From Chlamydiia bacterium (lineage in GTDB: Bacteria; Chlamydiota; Chlamydiia; Chlamydiales; Rhabdochlamydiaceae), in NCBI GenBank assembly GCA_021324995.1, contig JAJPIB010000061.1, forward strand, positions 1 to 43,598: a stretch of DNA of 43,598 bases. Direction: 5' to 3'. A model generated the notes under the pieces. The model was not told the DNA's origin and searched no databases. It was given only the letters and a program-made list of their open reading frames with translations. Of the stretch, positions 34,428-42,240 are shown one piece after another. Numbering within the stretch: position 1 is the stretch's first letter; each line of letters starts with the position of its first letter. Position numbers and translations under genes: made by a program.

Positions 34428-34539
34428 TATTAGGCTACTGGCACATCCAAAATGAGAACTGGGCCAAATGGAAATGCAGCCATATCGCTTTCTTTAGAAA
34501 GAGAGCACTACGTGAACCCTTAAAACATGGAATAGAGTT

Positions 34540-35418
34540 GTGAATTTTACTCGAGAACCCATCATAGAAACAATCATTTCCCCTAAAGAGGGATGCAAGC
34601 TTCTCGTGCGCACGAGCAAAAGCTCGCCTGGAGCAGAGGAATATTATGTCGATGCTGTTGAAGTGGTATCTTTTGGACCCGCTTTCTTTTTCCGTTCGAT
34701 GGAACGCCCGAAGGCTTTCTTGGTTCCTGTGTCCGATTACGAAGTGTTAGAAGTCAAAGAAACGCGCGTCGCATTAAAAAATGTCAGCCACGAACGCAGT
34801 ATTAAGATTGGAGGAGGAAGAGAGCCTTCTCAACGGCACCGAGAATCTGTGCAAGAGCGCGATAAAGAGCGTGAGCGTGAAAAAGAGCCTGTTGTTGCAT
34901 CCGATGAAGAGCCAACACCTGCAACAGAAGAAGTGGCAGCCGATGAAGGTGCAAACACTCGTATGGATAAGCGAAGAGACCGTCGTCGTCGCCGTCACCG
35001 CCGTTCTTCGGAAGAACAGGAGTGGACAGAGCGCAGACAATCCGATGAGCAAAAACCACAGCCGGAAGGCGAACAAAAGGCACAAGGGGGTGGTGCAGAA
35101 GATGAAGCGAAAGTTTCATCTCAGATGTTTTCCTCCCTTATCCCCCCACCGACCAAGCTTATTTCAGAGACTATCGGCAAGTATAAAGATAAAGAATTTT
35201 TGGAAAGCCTTCCGACCCGAGAAATAGGCGAGTCGCCCCAAGACAAGCCAAAAAAAGAACCGAATGATGAGCCTCCTACCGAAGAGCCGAAAGGTTCAGA
35301 GTCGGCACCGTTAAATCGCGTTTCCACTTCTTTTGTGTCTGAGCATTTGGAAGTGAACTCGCTTTCCTCCACCCATTTTTCACCTCTCCAAGGTGGAAAC
35401 GACTCTTATTTTTTCTAG
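34540..35418 (+). CDS. Chlamydial conserved protein with Arg-rich low-complexity centre
   Basis: 292 aa, GTG start; no clear ribosome-binding site. The first 95 residues look folded (EGCKLLVRTSKSSPGAEEYY, VVSFGPAFFFRSMERPKAFL, SDYEVLEVKE strands). Residues 95-200 are highly charged, with alternating acidic and basic runs and an Arg block RMDKRRDRRRRRHRR (141-155); the rest is acidic, Pro-rich and probably disordered. It holds the place of C. trachomatis CT504 next to gapA and is probably its ortholog. The Arg block suggests nucleic acid binding; function is unknown to me. A strong terminator follows. Confidence 0.85.
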   Translation: MNFTREPIIETIISPKEGCKLLVRTSKSSPGAEEYYVDAVEVVSFGPAFFFRSMERPKAFLVPVSDYEVLEVKETRVALKNVSHERSIKIGGGREPSQRHRESVQERDKEREREKEPVVASDEEPTPATEEVAADEGANTRMDKRRDRRRRRHRRSSEEQEWTERRQSDEQKPQPEGEQKAQGGGAEDEAKVSSQMFSSLIPPPTKLISETIGKYKDKEFLESLPTREIGESPQDKPKKEPNDEPPTEEPKGSESAPLNRVSTSFVSEHLEVNSLSSTHFSPLQGGNDSYFF

Positions 35419-35425
35419 CTTCCTA

Positions 35426-35454
35426 ATGGGGCCACTTACTGGCCCCATCTTTTC
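35426..35454 (+). terminator. Rho-independent terminator after the Arg-rich gene
   Basis: ATGGGGCCA-CTTAC-TGGCCCCAT is a perfect 9-bp stem with a 5-nt loop, followed by CTTTTC. It lies 8 bp after the stop at 35418. Confidence 0.88.
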
Positions 35455-35496
35455 ATTTGAATTTAAGGCAGCTCCCTGAGTAAACTTCTCATTTCT

Positions 35497-35579
<83 letters not shown>

Positions 35580-35688
35580 TTTTTAATAATCAACATGATG
35601 TTTTTGCCCTACTGACAATTGAGGCAAATGATACTTGTCACTATAAAATAGTGCTGTTGCTTTGATTTTTCCTATAATAGGAAACATA

Positions 35689-36282
35689 ATGAATGTAATT
35701 GGCCCTTTATCTAGAGCTCAAGCACTTTGTGCAGGTTATTCTCAGTTCACAGATTCTATTCATGCTTTTTGCAAACATACAGTTGAAGATGTGAACCGAA
35801 ACTTAAACTTGTTCCAGTTAAGTGATGGATCTAGATGGTTAGTAGATGATACAGACTGCTCTAATTTTATCACAGCTTTGAAACCAGGTAGCGCTATCGT
35901 TATAGTGGCTACACATGATCAGAAGAAATATGAAATTGCTAAAATTAATTTAGATGGAGAAGTTATTTCTTCCGTCAAAGCATCCTTATATATGAGTCCT
36001 TGGCAGTCAAATATAGAGGGGAATTCAGTTAGCGCATTCGAAATCGTAAGGCTAAGTGGGGATTATATCGCAATTAATTATCTAGCTCCGCTCATACGAT
36101 ATCCAATTCCATTAGTGGTAAAAGTCTCGACGGAGTGTAAGGAAGAAATGAGAAAGTGGGCGACCAAGGATGTGATTATGTTAGGCCTGTTACATAGCCC
36201 CAATCGTCCAGAATATGATCAAAATGAACTGATGCTGATCAATTGCACTCTAGACTCTCATATTCATGGTACGAAAATATAA
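35689..36282 (+). CDS. Hypothetical protein (197 aa), accessory
   Basis: Start set at ATG 35689 (AGGA 6 nt upstream) rather than the in-frame TTG at 35662. AT-rich. No signal peptide; mixed alpha/beta. LFQLSDGSRWLVDDTDCSNF and ALKPGSAIVIVATHDQKKYE look like a small beta-barrel motif seen in several chlamydial unknown proteins, but I cannot name a domain. Probably monocistronic. Confidence 0.72.
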   Translation: MNVIGPLSRAQALCAGYSQFTDSIHAFCKHTVEDVNRNLNLFQLSDGSRWLVDDTDCSNFITALKPGSAIVIVATHDQKKYEIAKINLDGEVISSVKASLYMSPWQSNIEGNSVSAFEIVRLSGDYIAINYLAPLIRYPIPLVVKVSTECKEEMRKWATKDVIMLGLLHSPNRPEYDQNELMLINCTLDSHIHGTKI

Positions 36283-36331
36283 TTAATTATTAATCCGCAC
36301 TTTAGTTTCTGAAGGTGTTTTTATACCGAAA

Positions 36332-36477
36332 ATGATTCAAGAATCAGTGTGTTGTAATACTTAATCGATATACTGTTAGATGCAAATGACAATGTCCCAG
36401 AAGATATCAGACGGATAGTTTTAAGCGGTATAGAGGAAGCATCTGAGTCGGTATTGCGCGTTGCTATTCCCAATTAA
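36332..36477 (+). pseudogene. Possible frameshifted gene remnant
   Basis: ATG ATT CAA GAA TCA starts a frame that stops after ten codons. A second frame (36358-36477, about 39 codons, no start codon) reads LIDILLDANDNVPEDIRRIV and continues LSGIEEASESVLRVAIPN, a composition like real protein. A one-base change would nearly join the two. It could be the remains of a small gene. The rest of the 36283-36556 gap shows nothing else. Confidence 0.3.
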
Positions 36478-36556
36478 GGAAGATAGTGTTGAAATATGCA
36501 TTCGCAAAGTGGAATAGTTTTGAAAACAAACGGGAAAGAGATTAGGATATTTCTCT

Positions 36557-38245
36557 ATGAGAAAATTCTTGTTGCTATTCACTTTTATCTTTGTAGTTGC
36601 GCTCAACGCTGGCAGCTGGGATCGTTTTTATCGCATTGAGGACGACACACTTGTTAGTGCGGAGGGCAAGCGGTTTCCTGCCTTGCATTTTGGTTCTGCG
36701 TTGCATGAAGAGCTTGCGTATCGGATGAAGGATCCTGAGCAGGCGATGATCATTCATCGCGCTTATCAGAAGCATATCGCTCCTATTCTTCCCGAGGAAT
36801 TGGCTGTGGGGTTTTCAAATGCTCTTGTTAAAGTGTGTTATCTTTTCGGTTCTCGAAAATTTTCTCCCGAGAAAGGGCTTTGGATAGGTTTGAGGGAAGA
36901 GGGTTGCGACTTATGGGCAGAGGAGAATTATCCTACGATTGCTGCGTTTGTTTCTGAGGCGAATCAGCCAACTCACTTGCCCGTGAAGGAAAAGGGAGAG
37001 GGGCCTTTGAGGGTGGCTATTCTTACGACATCGGCCAGTGGAGGAAATGAATCCGTTGCTAGAGGAGTTGTAAGTTTTTTAGCGGGATATGATGTTGAAA
37101 CGGTTCTTATTGATGTCGAGGCTTTAGCTAAAGAGGCGGACCTGGTTATGTTAGCCGGAGGAGGAACGACGTATGATGGGCTTTATGCTTCTGAGTTTCA
37201 GCAAAAAGAGGATTGGGATTTTCTTGTCCAGCGCGACGTAGTGACGAAAGAGTTAGGGAAATACATTCCTTCTCGATTGGGAAGATTGCTCAAAGAAAGG
37301 CTTTTAGAGATCAACCCAGACTTCATCATTTCTACCAGAAATTATACAGTGGATGACCTTTGCCTGGCAACTCTTGATATTCCTTTTAGAATTCTGCATT
37401 GCGACTATGAACTTTCTCTTCCTCTTTTAGATGTTTATGGAAAAGTCGCTTCGAATGTCAGGTTTTGGCTGCCGAGCTTCGAGCCAGCGACGTTTCGACC
37501 TCTCTTTGTGAAGGCGGATCGGTTAGATCTCTATCAGGAAACCGATAGTAAGCAAGTGTTAATGGAGAAGGTTGCACTTCTTTTGGGAATAACTCCTTTG
37601 GAAGCCTATATGCAGTTTGAATGCATAGGTTATCCCATTCGGCCTGAATTCAAAAGGATCAGGGATTTTGAGGAATTGGACCGGCTTCGCGTAAAGTGGG
37701 ATATAGGCGATGATGAAGTTCCTGTTTTAATTTCTATGGGAAAGAATGGTGTCGGCGCTCTTGAAAAGGTTTTCGAGCAAGTTGTTAATATTCCTGCGCA
37801 TCGCTGGAAGTTCATTATTGTCTGTGGGAAAAATGAAGAGCTAAAAAGCAAATTGGAGGACAGACTTTCTTCTGCATTTGCCAATCGGTTTGCTATCTGT
37901 GGGTTTCTTTCTGCGGGGGAGATGAATGAATTGATGAATCTGGCTTCGGTTAAAATGACCAAGGCTGGGGGAGCGGTGACATCGGAATCTTTGGTTACAC
38001 AAACCTATTTGTTAATGACACACACGCATCCTTGGGAAGAGGCAAATGCTGCTACGATTGAAAGAAGGGGGTTAGGTCAACCCGTGCGCGCAGAACTTGC
38101 ATTAGAAGCTCAAATCGAAGAAGCTCTGGCTAAGGCTAAAAAAGTGCGTTCTGTTTCGCTGAGTTTAGTTCCCGATTGGAGAAATCTTTTGTTGCAAGAA
38201 TTGAAAGTCAATTTTCCTCAGTTGAGCCCTTCTTGGCCTTATTAG
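36557..38245 (+). CDS. MGDG synthase/GT28-like glycosyltransferase with signal peptide
   Basis: 562 aa. The first 18 residues (MRKFLLLFTFIFVVALNAGS) look like a cleavable signal peptide. Residues 150-300 resemble the acceptor half of MGDG-synthase-type GT-B enzymes (VAILTTSASGGNESVARGVV at 153-172, in place of the usual GGGHxxAA), and 375-500 the GT28 nucleotide-sugar half (PVLISMGKNGVGALEKVF; VKMTKAGGAVTSESLV with T468-K-A-G-G and E477; LLMTHTHPWEEANA). The family transfers sugars to diacylglycerol or similar lipids. A UDP-sugar enzyme is not expected in the periplasm, so either the leader is a membrane anchor or the protein is exported to the inclusion or host. No operon partner. Confidence 0.75.
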   Translation: MRKFLLLFTFIFVVALNAGSWDRFYRIEDDTLVSAEGKRFPALHFGSALHEELAYRMKDPEQAMIIHRAYQKHIAPILPEELAVGFSNALVKVCYLFGSRKFSPEKGLWIGLREEGCDLWAEENYPTIAAFVSEANQPTHLPVKEKGEGPLRVAILTTSASGGNESVARGVVSFLAGYDVETVLIDVEALAKEADLVMLAGGGTTYDGLYASEFQQKEDWDFLVQRDVVTKELGKYIPSRLGRLLKERLLEINPDFIISTRNYTVDDLCLATLDIPFRILHCDYELSLPLLDVYGKVASNVRFWLPSFEPATFRPLFVKADRLDLYQETDSKQVLMEKVALLLGITPLEAYMQFECIGYPIRPEFKRIRDFEELDRLRVKWDIGDDEVPVLISMGKNGVGALEKVFEQVVNIPAHRWKFIIVCGKNEELKSKLEDRLSSAFANRFAICGFLSAGEMNELMNLASVKMTKAGGAVTSESLVTQTYLLMTHTHPWEEANAATIERRGLGQPVRAELALEAQIEEALAKAKKVRSVSLSLVPDWRNLLLQELKVNFPQLSPSWPY

Positions 38246-38292
38246 GCATAAGCTATAGTGTTTAAATGTCTTATGACTTTTATTTATGTAAT

Positions 38293-38321
38293 TTGCTTTT
38301 TAAAGATAAAAATGATATAAT
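38293..38321 (+). promoter_or_regulatory. Good sigma70-type promoter for the 188-aa gene
   Basis: TTGCTT (38293-38298), 17-bp spacer, TATAAT (38316-38321), 26 bp before ATG 38348, with AAGGAG 5-6 nt before the ATG. This is the best consensus promoter in the window. Confidence 0.6.
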
Positions 38322-38347
38322 AATTTTTATATATTTAAGGAGTGGTT

Positions 38348-38914
38348 ATGACACAGCAAATTAAGTATTTCTCAAGTAATAAATCACTTGAAATAGATAC
38401 AAGGCCGAGTCTACCTTATAGCGATGATTTGCTTGATCGAAGGACTGCTGAAATAGATACAAGGCCGAGCCTACTTTATAGCGATGATTTGCTTGATCGA
38501 AGGATTGCGGGTAGAATTTCATGTCTGGCCAGGGCACCTATCTATGCATTAGGGGCTTTATTTTTAACAGCTCTCACAGTGGTAAAGTTTTTTGCAGCTT
38601 TTCTTGTTACGCCTCTAAATTCTTGTTTAAGAGATCCCGATTTGGAAAGATGGACGTTCTCAGGAATGATTAAAGAGGCAAAAGGGGCATCGGGATTGTT
38701 TGATAGAACCTTAAATTCGCTTCTTTGCTTTATATTTGCACCTCCCAAGGATTACTATAGTTTTGAAGACGCCTTACTCCACACAATCGAAATGACTTTT
38801 CCCTATTCGAAACTTCCCGAGTCTCGCTATCCTTTTTTATCTATCATTGTAAATCCCTTCATCGAAAATCAAAGAATACTAGATGATAAAAACTCCGCTG
38901 TATTCGCTGGTTAA
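38348..38914 (+). CDS. Putative membrane protein with 20-aa tandem duplication (188 aa)
   Basis: ATG 38348 chosen over GTG 38342 because AGGAG is correctly placed for it. Residues 15-54 are two copies of a 20-residue unit, EIDTRPSL(P/L)YSDDLLDRR(T/I)A. A hydrophobic segment follows (about 63-88, IYALGALFLTALTVVKFFAA), then a soluble C-terminus without recognised motifs. A polar, repeated N-terminus with a hydrophobic stretch and AT-rich codons fits chlamydial inclusion-membrane-type or secreted proteins; that is inference. The gene ends 9 bp before the convergent ATPase gene. Confidence 0.75.
   Translation: MTQQIKYFSSNKSLEIDTRPSLPYSDDLLDRRTAEIDTRPSLLYSDDLLDRRIAGRISCLARAPIYALGALFLTALTVVKFFAAFLVTPLNSCLRDPDLERWTFSGMIKEAKGASGLFDRTLNSLLCFIFAPPKDYYSFEDALLHTIEMTFPYSKLPESRYPFLSIIVNPFIENQRILDDKNSAVFAG
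38390..38509 (+). repeat. 60-bp tandem duplication, two units
   Basis: 38390-38449 and 38450-38509 differ at only four of 60 positions. The unit is in frame (20 codons) and starts GAAATAGATACAAGGCCGAG. The low divergence indicates a recent slippage or unequal exchange event. Confidence 0.9.
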
Positions 38915-38923
38915 AAAAATCTC

Positions 38924-41455
38924 TCACAATTTAATTGACGAGGCCTCAAGTGATCGCAAGAAATACTTTTTAGCTAATTCGACAAAGAGAACGTAGAAAA
39001 GCAGTAGTACGAGGATAAACAGATATAGCTTTAGAGAGAGGACGGTGAAGCCCAATAATGGAGCTAAGGGGGTGTAGGGAAGGATAAACGTGAAGGAAAT
39101 CACTGATAATACAGCTAGCAAAAGTGATTTACTGGGTTTACTTTTATAAAAGGGTCGAAATGTGCGCACAATCAAAACGATAAATGCTGCGGAGACGACG
39201 GATTCCACAAACCAACCCGTTCTAAATTCTTCGACGGAGGCTTTTAGCCATAGCAACACTCCAAAGGTTGCATAATCGAATATCGAGCTGATTAATCCGA
39301 AGAGGATCATAAATTTTTTAATGAACGCGATGTCCCATTTCAAGGGTTTTAGCACTCTTTCTTCATCGACGTGATCCGTTGCGATCGTCATTTCAGGAAA
39401 GTCTTCCATGAGATTGATCAATAAAATCTGCTTGGGCAATAAGGGAAGAAATTTCAAAAATAGCGAAGCGCCTGCCATGCTGAACATATTCCCAAAGTTA
39501 GCACTAGTTGCCATGAATACATATTTAAGGGTGTTGGCAAATGTGACTCTGCCGGCTTTGACTCCTTCTTGTAAAACGGATAAATCTTTTTCTAGGAGTA
39601 CAATATCTGCAACCTCTTTTGTGACATCGGCGCCAGTGTCTACTGAAATGCTAACATCGGCGGCGTGCAATGCAGGCACGTCATTGATCCCGTCTCCTAG
39701 GAATCCAACTACGTGCCCTGCTTTCTTTAAAGCTAAGATAATTTGTTCTTTTTGATTGGGTTCGATTTCTGCAAAGATTCCTTTGTCCTTAACTTGTTGG
39801 ATTAAATCCGTGCTACGTAGTTCTTCTCCTGTCACAACTTTTTCTTGGGGTAGCTTCAAAATTGTCGCTAAGTGCATTGCCATTAATTTGTTATCACCGG
39901 TAATGACTTTTAGGCCGATTCCTAGTTTTTTTAGGTTTTCGATATGTTCAGCAATGTGTTCTTTGGGGGTGTCGGAAAACAATAAAAATCCTAAAAATGT
40001 CATTTGCTTTTCATCTTCATATTGAATCTTGCTGAGCTTTTTTTCTTTGCGATAAGCAAGCCCAATGACTCTATAGCCCTGGTTGCTATAAGTTTCATAA
40101 TTCTTCTTCAGAGTCTCAGATAAGGTAGGGATTTCGACGGATCTTCCCTCAGGTGTTTGGACATGCGTGCAGATGTTTAAAATCTCTTGAAATGCGCCTT
40201 TGGTGATCATCCAGCAATCCGTTTGATCGCTTAGCAGCAAAGAAAGGCGTTTCCGCTCAAAAGAGTATGGGATTTCATCCAGTTTCGACCAGGGATTCAA
40301 ATCTTTGGGGGCCGTTGCTAAAATGGCTTGGTCGATCGAGTTGGGATGACCTGTTTGAAAATGGGCGTTAAGGATTGCAAATTGTTTGACTTGGTCATTG
40401 GGTTTGCCTGCGGTATCAAGGGCTTGATCGAGTTTAATATCGCCATGGGTCAGTGTTCCCGTTTTGTCGCAGCATAAAACATCCATACTTCCAAAATCTT
40501 CGATGGAGGATTGTCGCTTGACGATCACTTTATGTTTCGCCATGCGCTTGGCACCTTTAGCCAGATTGATTGAAATAATAGCGGGGAGTAGTTGGGGCGT
40601 GAGACCAACGGCTAGGGCCAGAGAAAATAATAATGACTGCATGAAAGAAAAGTGCAAATAAAGGTTTAGGCCGAAAATACTGATCAGTAGGACTAGGGTT
40701 ACCTTCAATAAGAGGTAGCCAAAATGGCGGATTCCCTTTTCGAATTCTGTTTCGGGGGCATGATGGGCAAGTTTTTTTGTGATCTCACCAAATACAGTAT
40801 TTCCTGCTGTTTGCATAACGAGCACTTTTCCCGTACCGCTGACGACATGTGTTCCCATAAACAAGGCATTTGTTCTTTTGGCTAGTGGAGTATCTGCGGG
40901 AAGAGCCCCAGGAGATTTTTCTGCATTGAAGCTCTCTCCAGTAAGCGTGGCTTCATCGACAAAGAGATCTTTGCTTTCTAACAGGTAGCAGTCTCCAGGA
41001 ACAATGTCCCCGGGGCCTAGCTGTACGATATCTCCTGGAACGATGAGATGATTGGGAATTTCTATTGTTTCTCGATTGCGGGTGACAGAGGATTTGATTT
41101 GGACAAGTTGAAGCAATTTTTCCATGGCGCTAAGAGCGCTTTTTTCTTGAAAAAAGGTCAAAACGCCATTTGCGAACACAATGAATAAGATGATGCACGC
41201 ATCCGTTTTATCATACAAAATTAAAGAGAGAACGGCGCAAAAGAGTAAAATGAAAATCAATGGGTTATTAAATTGTCGAAAAAACAACAAAAAGCCATTG
41301 ATGTGCTTTCGTGCTTTTAGGGTATTGTAGCCATAGCGTTTGAGGCGAAGCTCTGCTTCTTGACTAGACAAACCTTGTAGATCTGCTTGAACGGCAGAAG
41401 CAGCTTGCTCACGAGAAAATGCCCAAAAAGAGCTTGCATGATCTGGATTTGGCAT
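38924..41455 (-). CDS. mgtA: MgtA-like P-type cation (Mg2+) ATPase
   Basis: 843 aa from ATG 41455 (AGGA 10 nt upstream; an ATG at 41482 without ribosome-binding site would add nine residues, and the residue numbers here count from it). Complete P-type ATPase: TGES (181-184, actuator), GLTPQLLPAI in M4 (293-302, MgtA-type rather than the PEGL of Ca2+ pumps), phosphorylation site D339-KTGTLT, KGA (428-430), TGD (528-530), GDGIND (596-601), then M5-M10 with SANFGNMFSMAGAS and INLMEDFPEMTIATD. In the P3B class this imports Mg2+ across the inner membrane. Downstream of the carrier gene by 38 bp, probably the same transcript. Confidence 0.92.
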   Translation of the reverse strand: MPNPDHASSFWAFSREQAASAVQADLQGLSSQEAELRLKRYGYNTLKARKHINGFLLFFRQFNNPLIFILLFCAVLSLILYDKTDACIILFIVFANGVLTFFQEKSALSAMEKLLQLVQIKSSVTRNRETIEIPNHLIVPGDIVQLGPGDIVPGDCYLLESKDLFVDEATLTGESFNAEKSPGALPADTPLAKRTNALFMGTHVVSGTGKVLVMQTAGNTVFGEITKKLAHHAPETEFEKGIRHFGYLLLKVTLVLLISIFGLNLYLHFSFMQSLLFSLALAVGLTPQLLPAIISINLAKGAKRMAKHKVIVKRQSSIEDFGSMDVLCCDKTGTLTHGDIKLDQALDTAGKPNDQVKQFAILNAHFQTGHPNSIDQAILATAPKDLNPWSKLDEIPYSFERKRLSLLLSDQTDCWMITKGAFQEILNICTHVQTPEGRSVEIPTLSETLKKNYETYSNQGYRVIGLAYRKEKKLSKIQYEDEKQMTFLGFLLFSDTPKEHIAEHIENLKKLGIGLKVITGDNKLMAMHLATILKLPQEKVVTGEELRSTDLIQQVKDKGIFAEIEPNQKEQIILALKKAGHVVGFLGDGINDVPALHAADVSISVDTGADVTKEVADIVLLEKDLSVLQEGVKAGRVTFANTLKYVFMATSANFGNMFSMAGASLFLKFLPLLPKQILLINLMEDFPEMTIATDHVDEERVLKPLKWDIAFIKKFMILFGLISSIFDYATFGVLLWLKASVEEFRTGWFVESVVSAAFIVLIVRTFRPFYKSKPSKSLLLAVLSVISFTFILPYTPLAPLLGFTVLSLKLYLFILVLLLFYVLFVELAKKYFLRSLEASSIKL

Positions 41456-41493
41456 AGTTTTACTATCCTTCTCCTCCAGCATAATTTCAAGAA

Positions 41494-42240
41494 CTATGCA
41501 ACAATCTCATAAACGATGGAGGAGGCGATGTTGTGGGCGAGGAGAGAGGTGGCGCTGAGGTGGAAGCCGCGGAGTAGGGTTGGGAAAGGGGTTGTTTTGA
41601 AAACGTGGGAGAGCGTACGGTTTTCCGCTTGCACGAAGGTGTTGGCGATGTCGACGGGAGCCATGAAAATGCTGACGACGAGGGCTGTTTTGGCGCCGAT
41701 CTGGATCAATTCAGGCAAAGTGTGAGTAGTGTTTTCGCCCCTAAAGTAGTTTTGGGCGAGGAGAAATCCGGTCCAGGCAGTGGATAGTCTTGCAAGGTGC
41801 GCGGTGTAACCTCGCCATCCGTTTTTATACATACTGGAGAGGGAAAATTTGATTTTTTCGGAGGAGGCGATGGCGCGGATACGTCCTTTTTCCAGAGGTG
41901 TTGAGATTGTTGCATCAAAAAGGGCGATGGTGAGGGCGGTGCAAATTTGTTGAGAGGTATTACTCATTCCCTGCGCTTTGAAGAAAGGGGGGAGTGTGGT
42001 AATGCAAGGCCATACCCACGCTTGTTTGGCGCAGGTATATATGAGTTGGTGGGGTAGACCTTTGAAGAAGGCTCGAAGGCCTTCTTTTTGATAGAGCTGT
42101 TGCGCGGTTTGAAGGGTGGTTAGAGTATTGAGCTGGTAGCAAATTTTGATCGCATCAATGGGTGCGAGGAGAGGTTGGACGCAGAGGCCTCTTGCGATGG
42201 CGCATGCGACAGTATGTTTGTAGTCAGTGTTTGTGCTCAT
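41494..42240 (-). CDS. Mitochondrial carrier family (MCF/SLC25-like) protein
   Basis: 248 aa, no signal peptide. It shows three carrier-type repeats. Repeat 1: P27-I-D-A-I-K32 (Px[DE]xx[KR]) then E53-GLRAFFKG61 ([DE]Gxxxx[FY]KG). Repeat 2: P115-L-E-K-G-R120 then NGWRGY (about 140-145). Repeat 3: P195-V-D-I-A-N200 then LLRGF (222-226). Spacing between the Pro motifs is 88 and 80 residues, close to the roughly 100 of mitochondrial carriers, with hydrophobic odd-numbered helices. The third repeat has lost the basic residue (N200). MCF proteins are eukaryotic, and a Legionella member (LncP) is a secreted effector inserted in mitochondria. Role here: effector or solute exchanger, by inference. The ATG overlaps the restored stop of the upstream transporter gene (ATGA). 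Confidence 0.82.
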   Translation of the reverse strand: MSTNTDYKHTVACAIARGLCVQPLLAPIDAIKICYQLNTLTTLQTAQQLYQKEGLRAFFKGLPHQLIYTCAKQAWVWPCITTLPPFFKAQGMSNTSQQICTALTIALFDATISTPLEKGRIRAIASSEKIKFSLSSMYKNGWRGYTAHLARLSTAWTGFLLAQNYFRGENTTHTLPELIQIGAKTALVVSIFMAPVDIANTFVQAENRTLSHVFKTTPFPTLLRGFHLSATSLLAHNIASSIVYEIVA

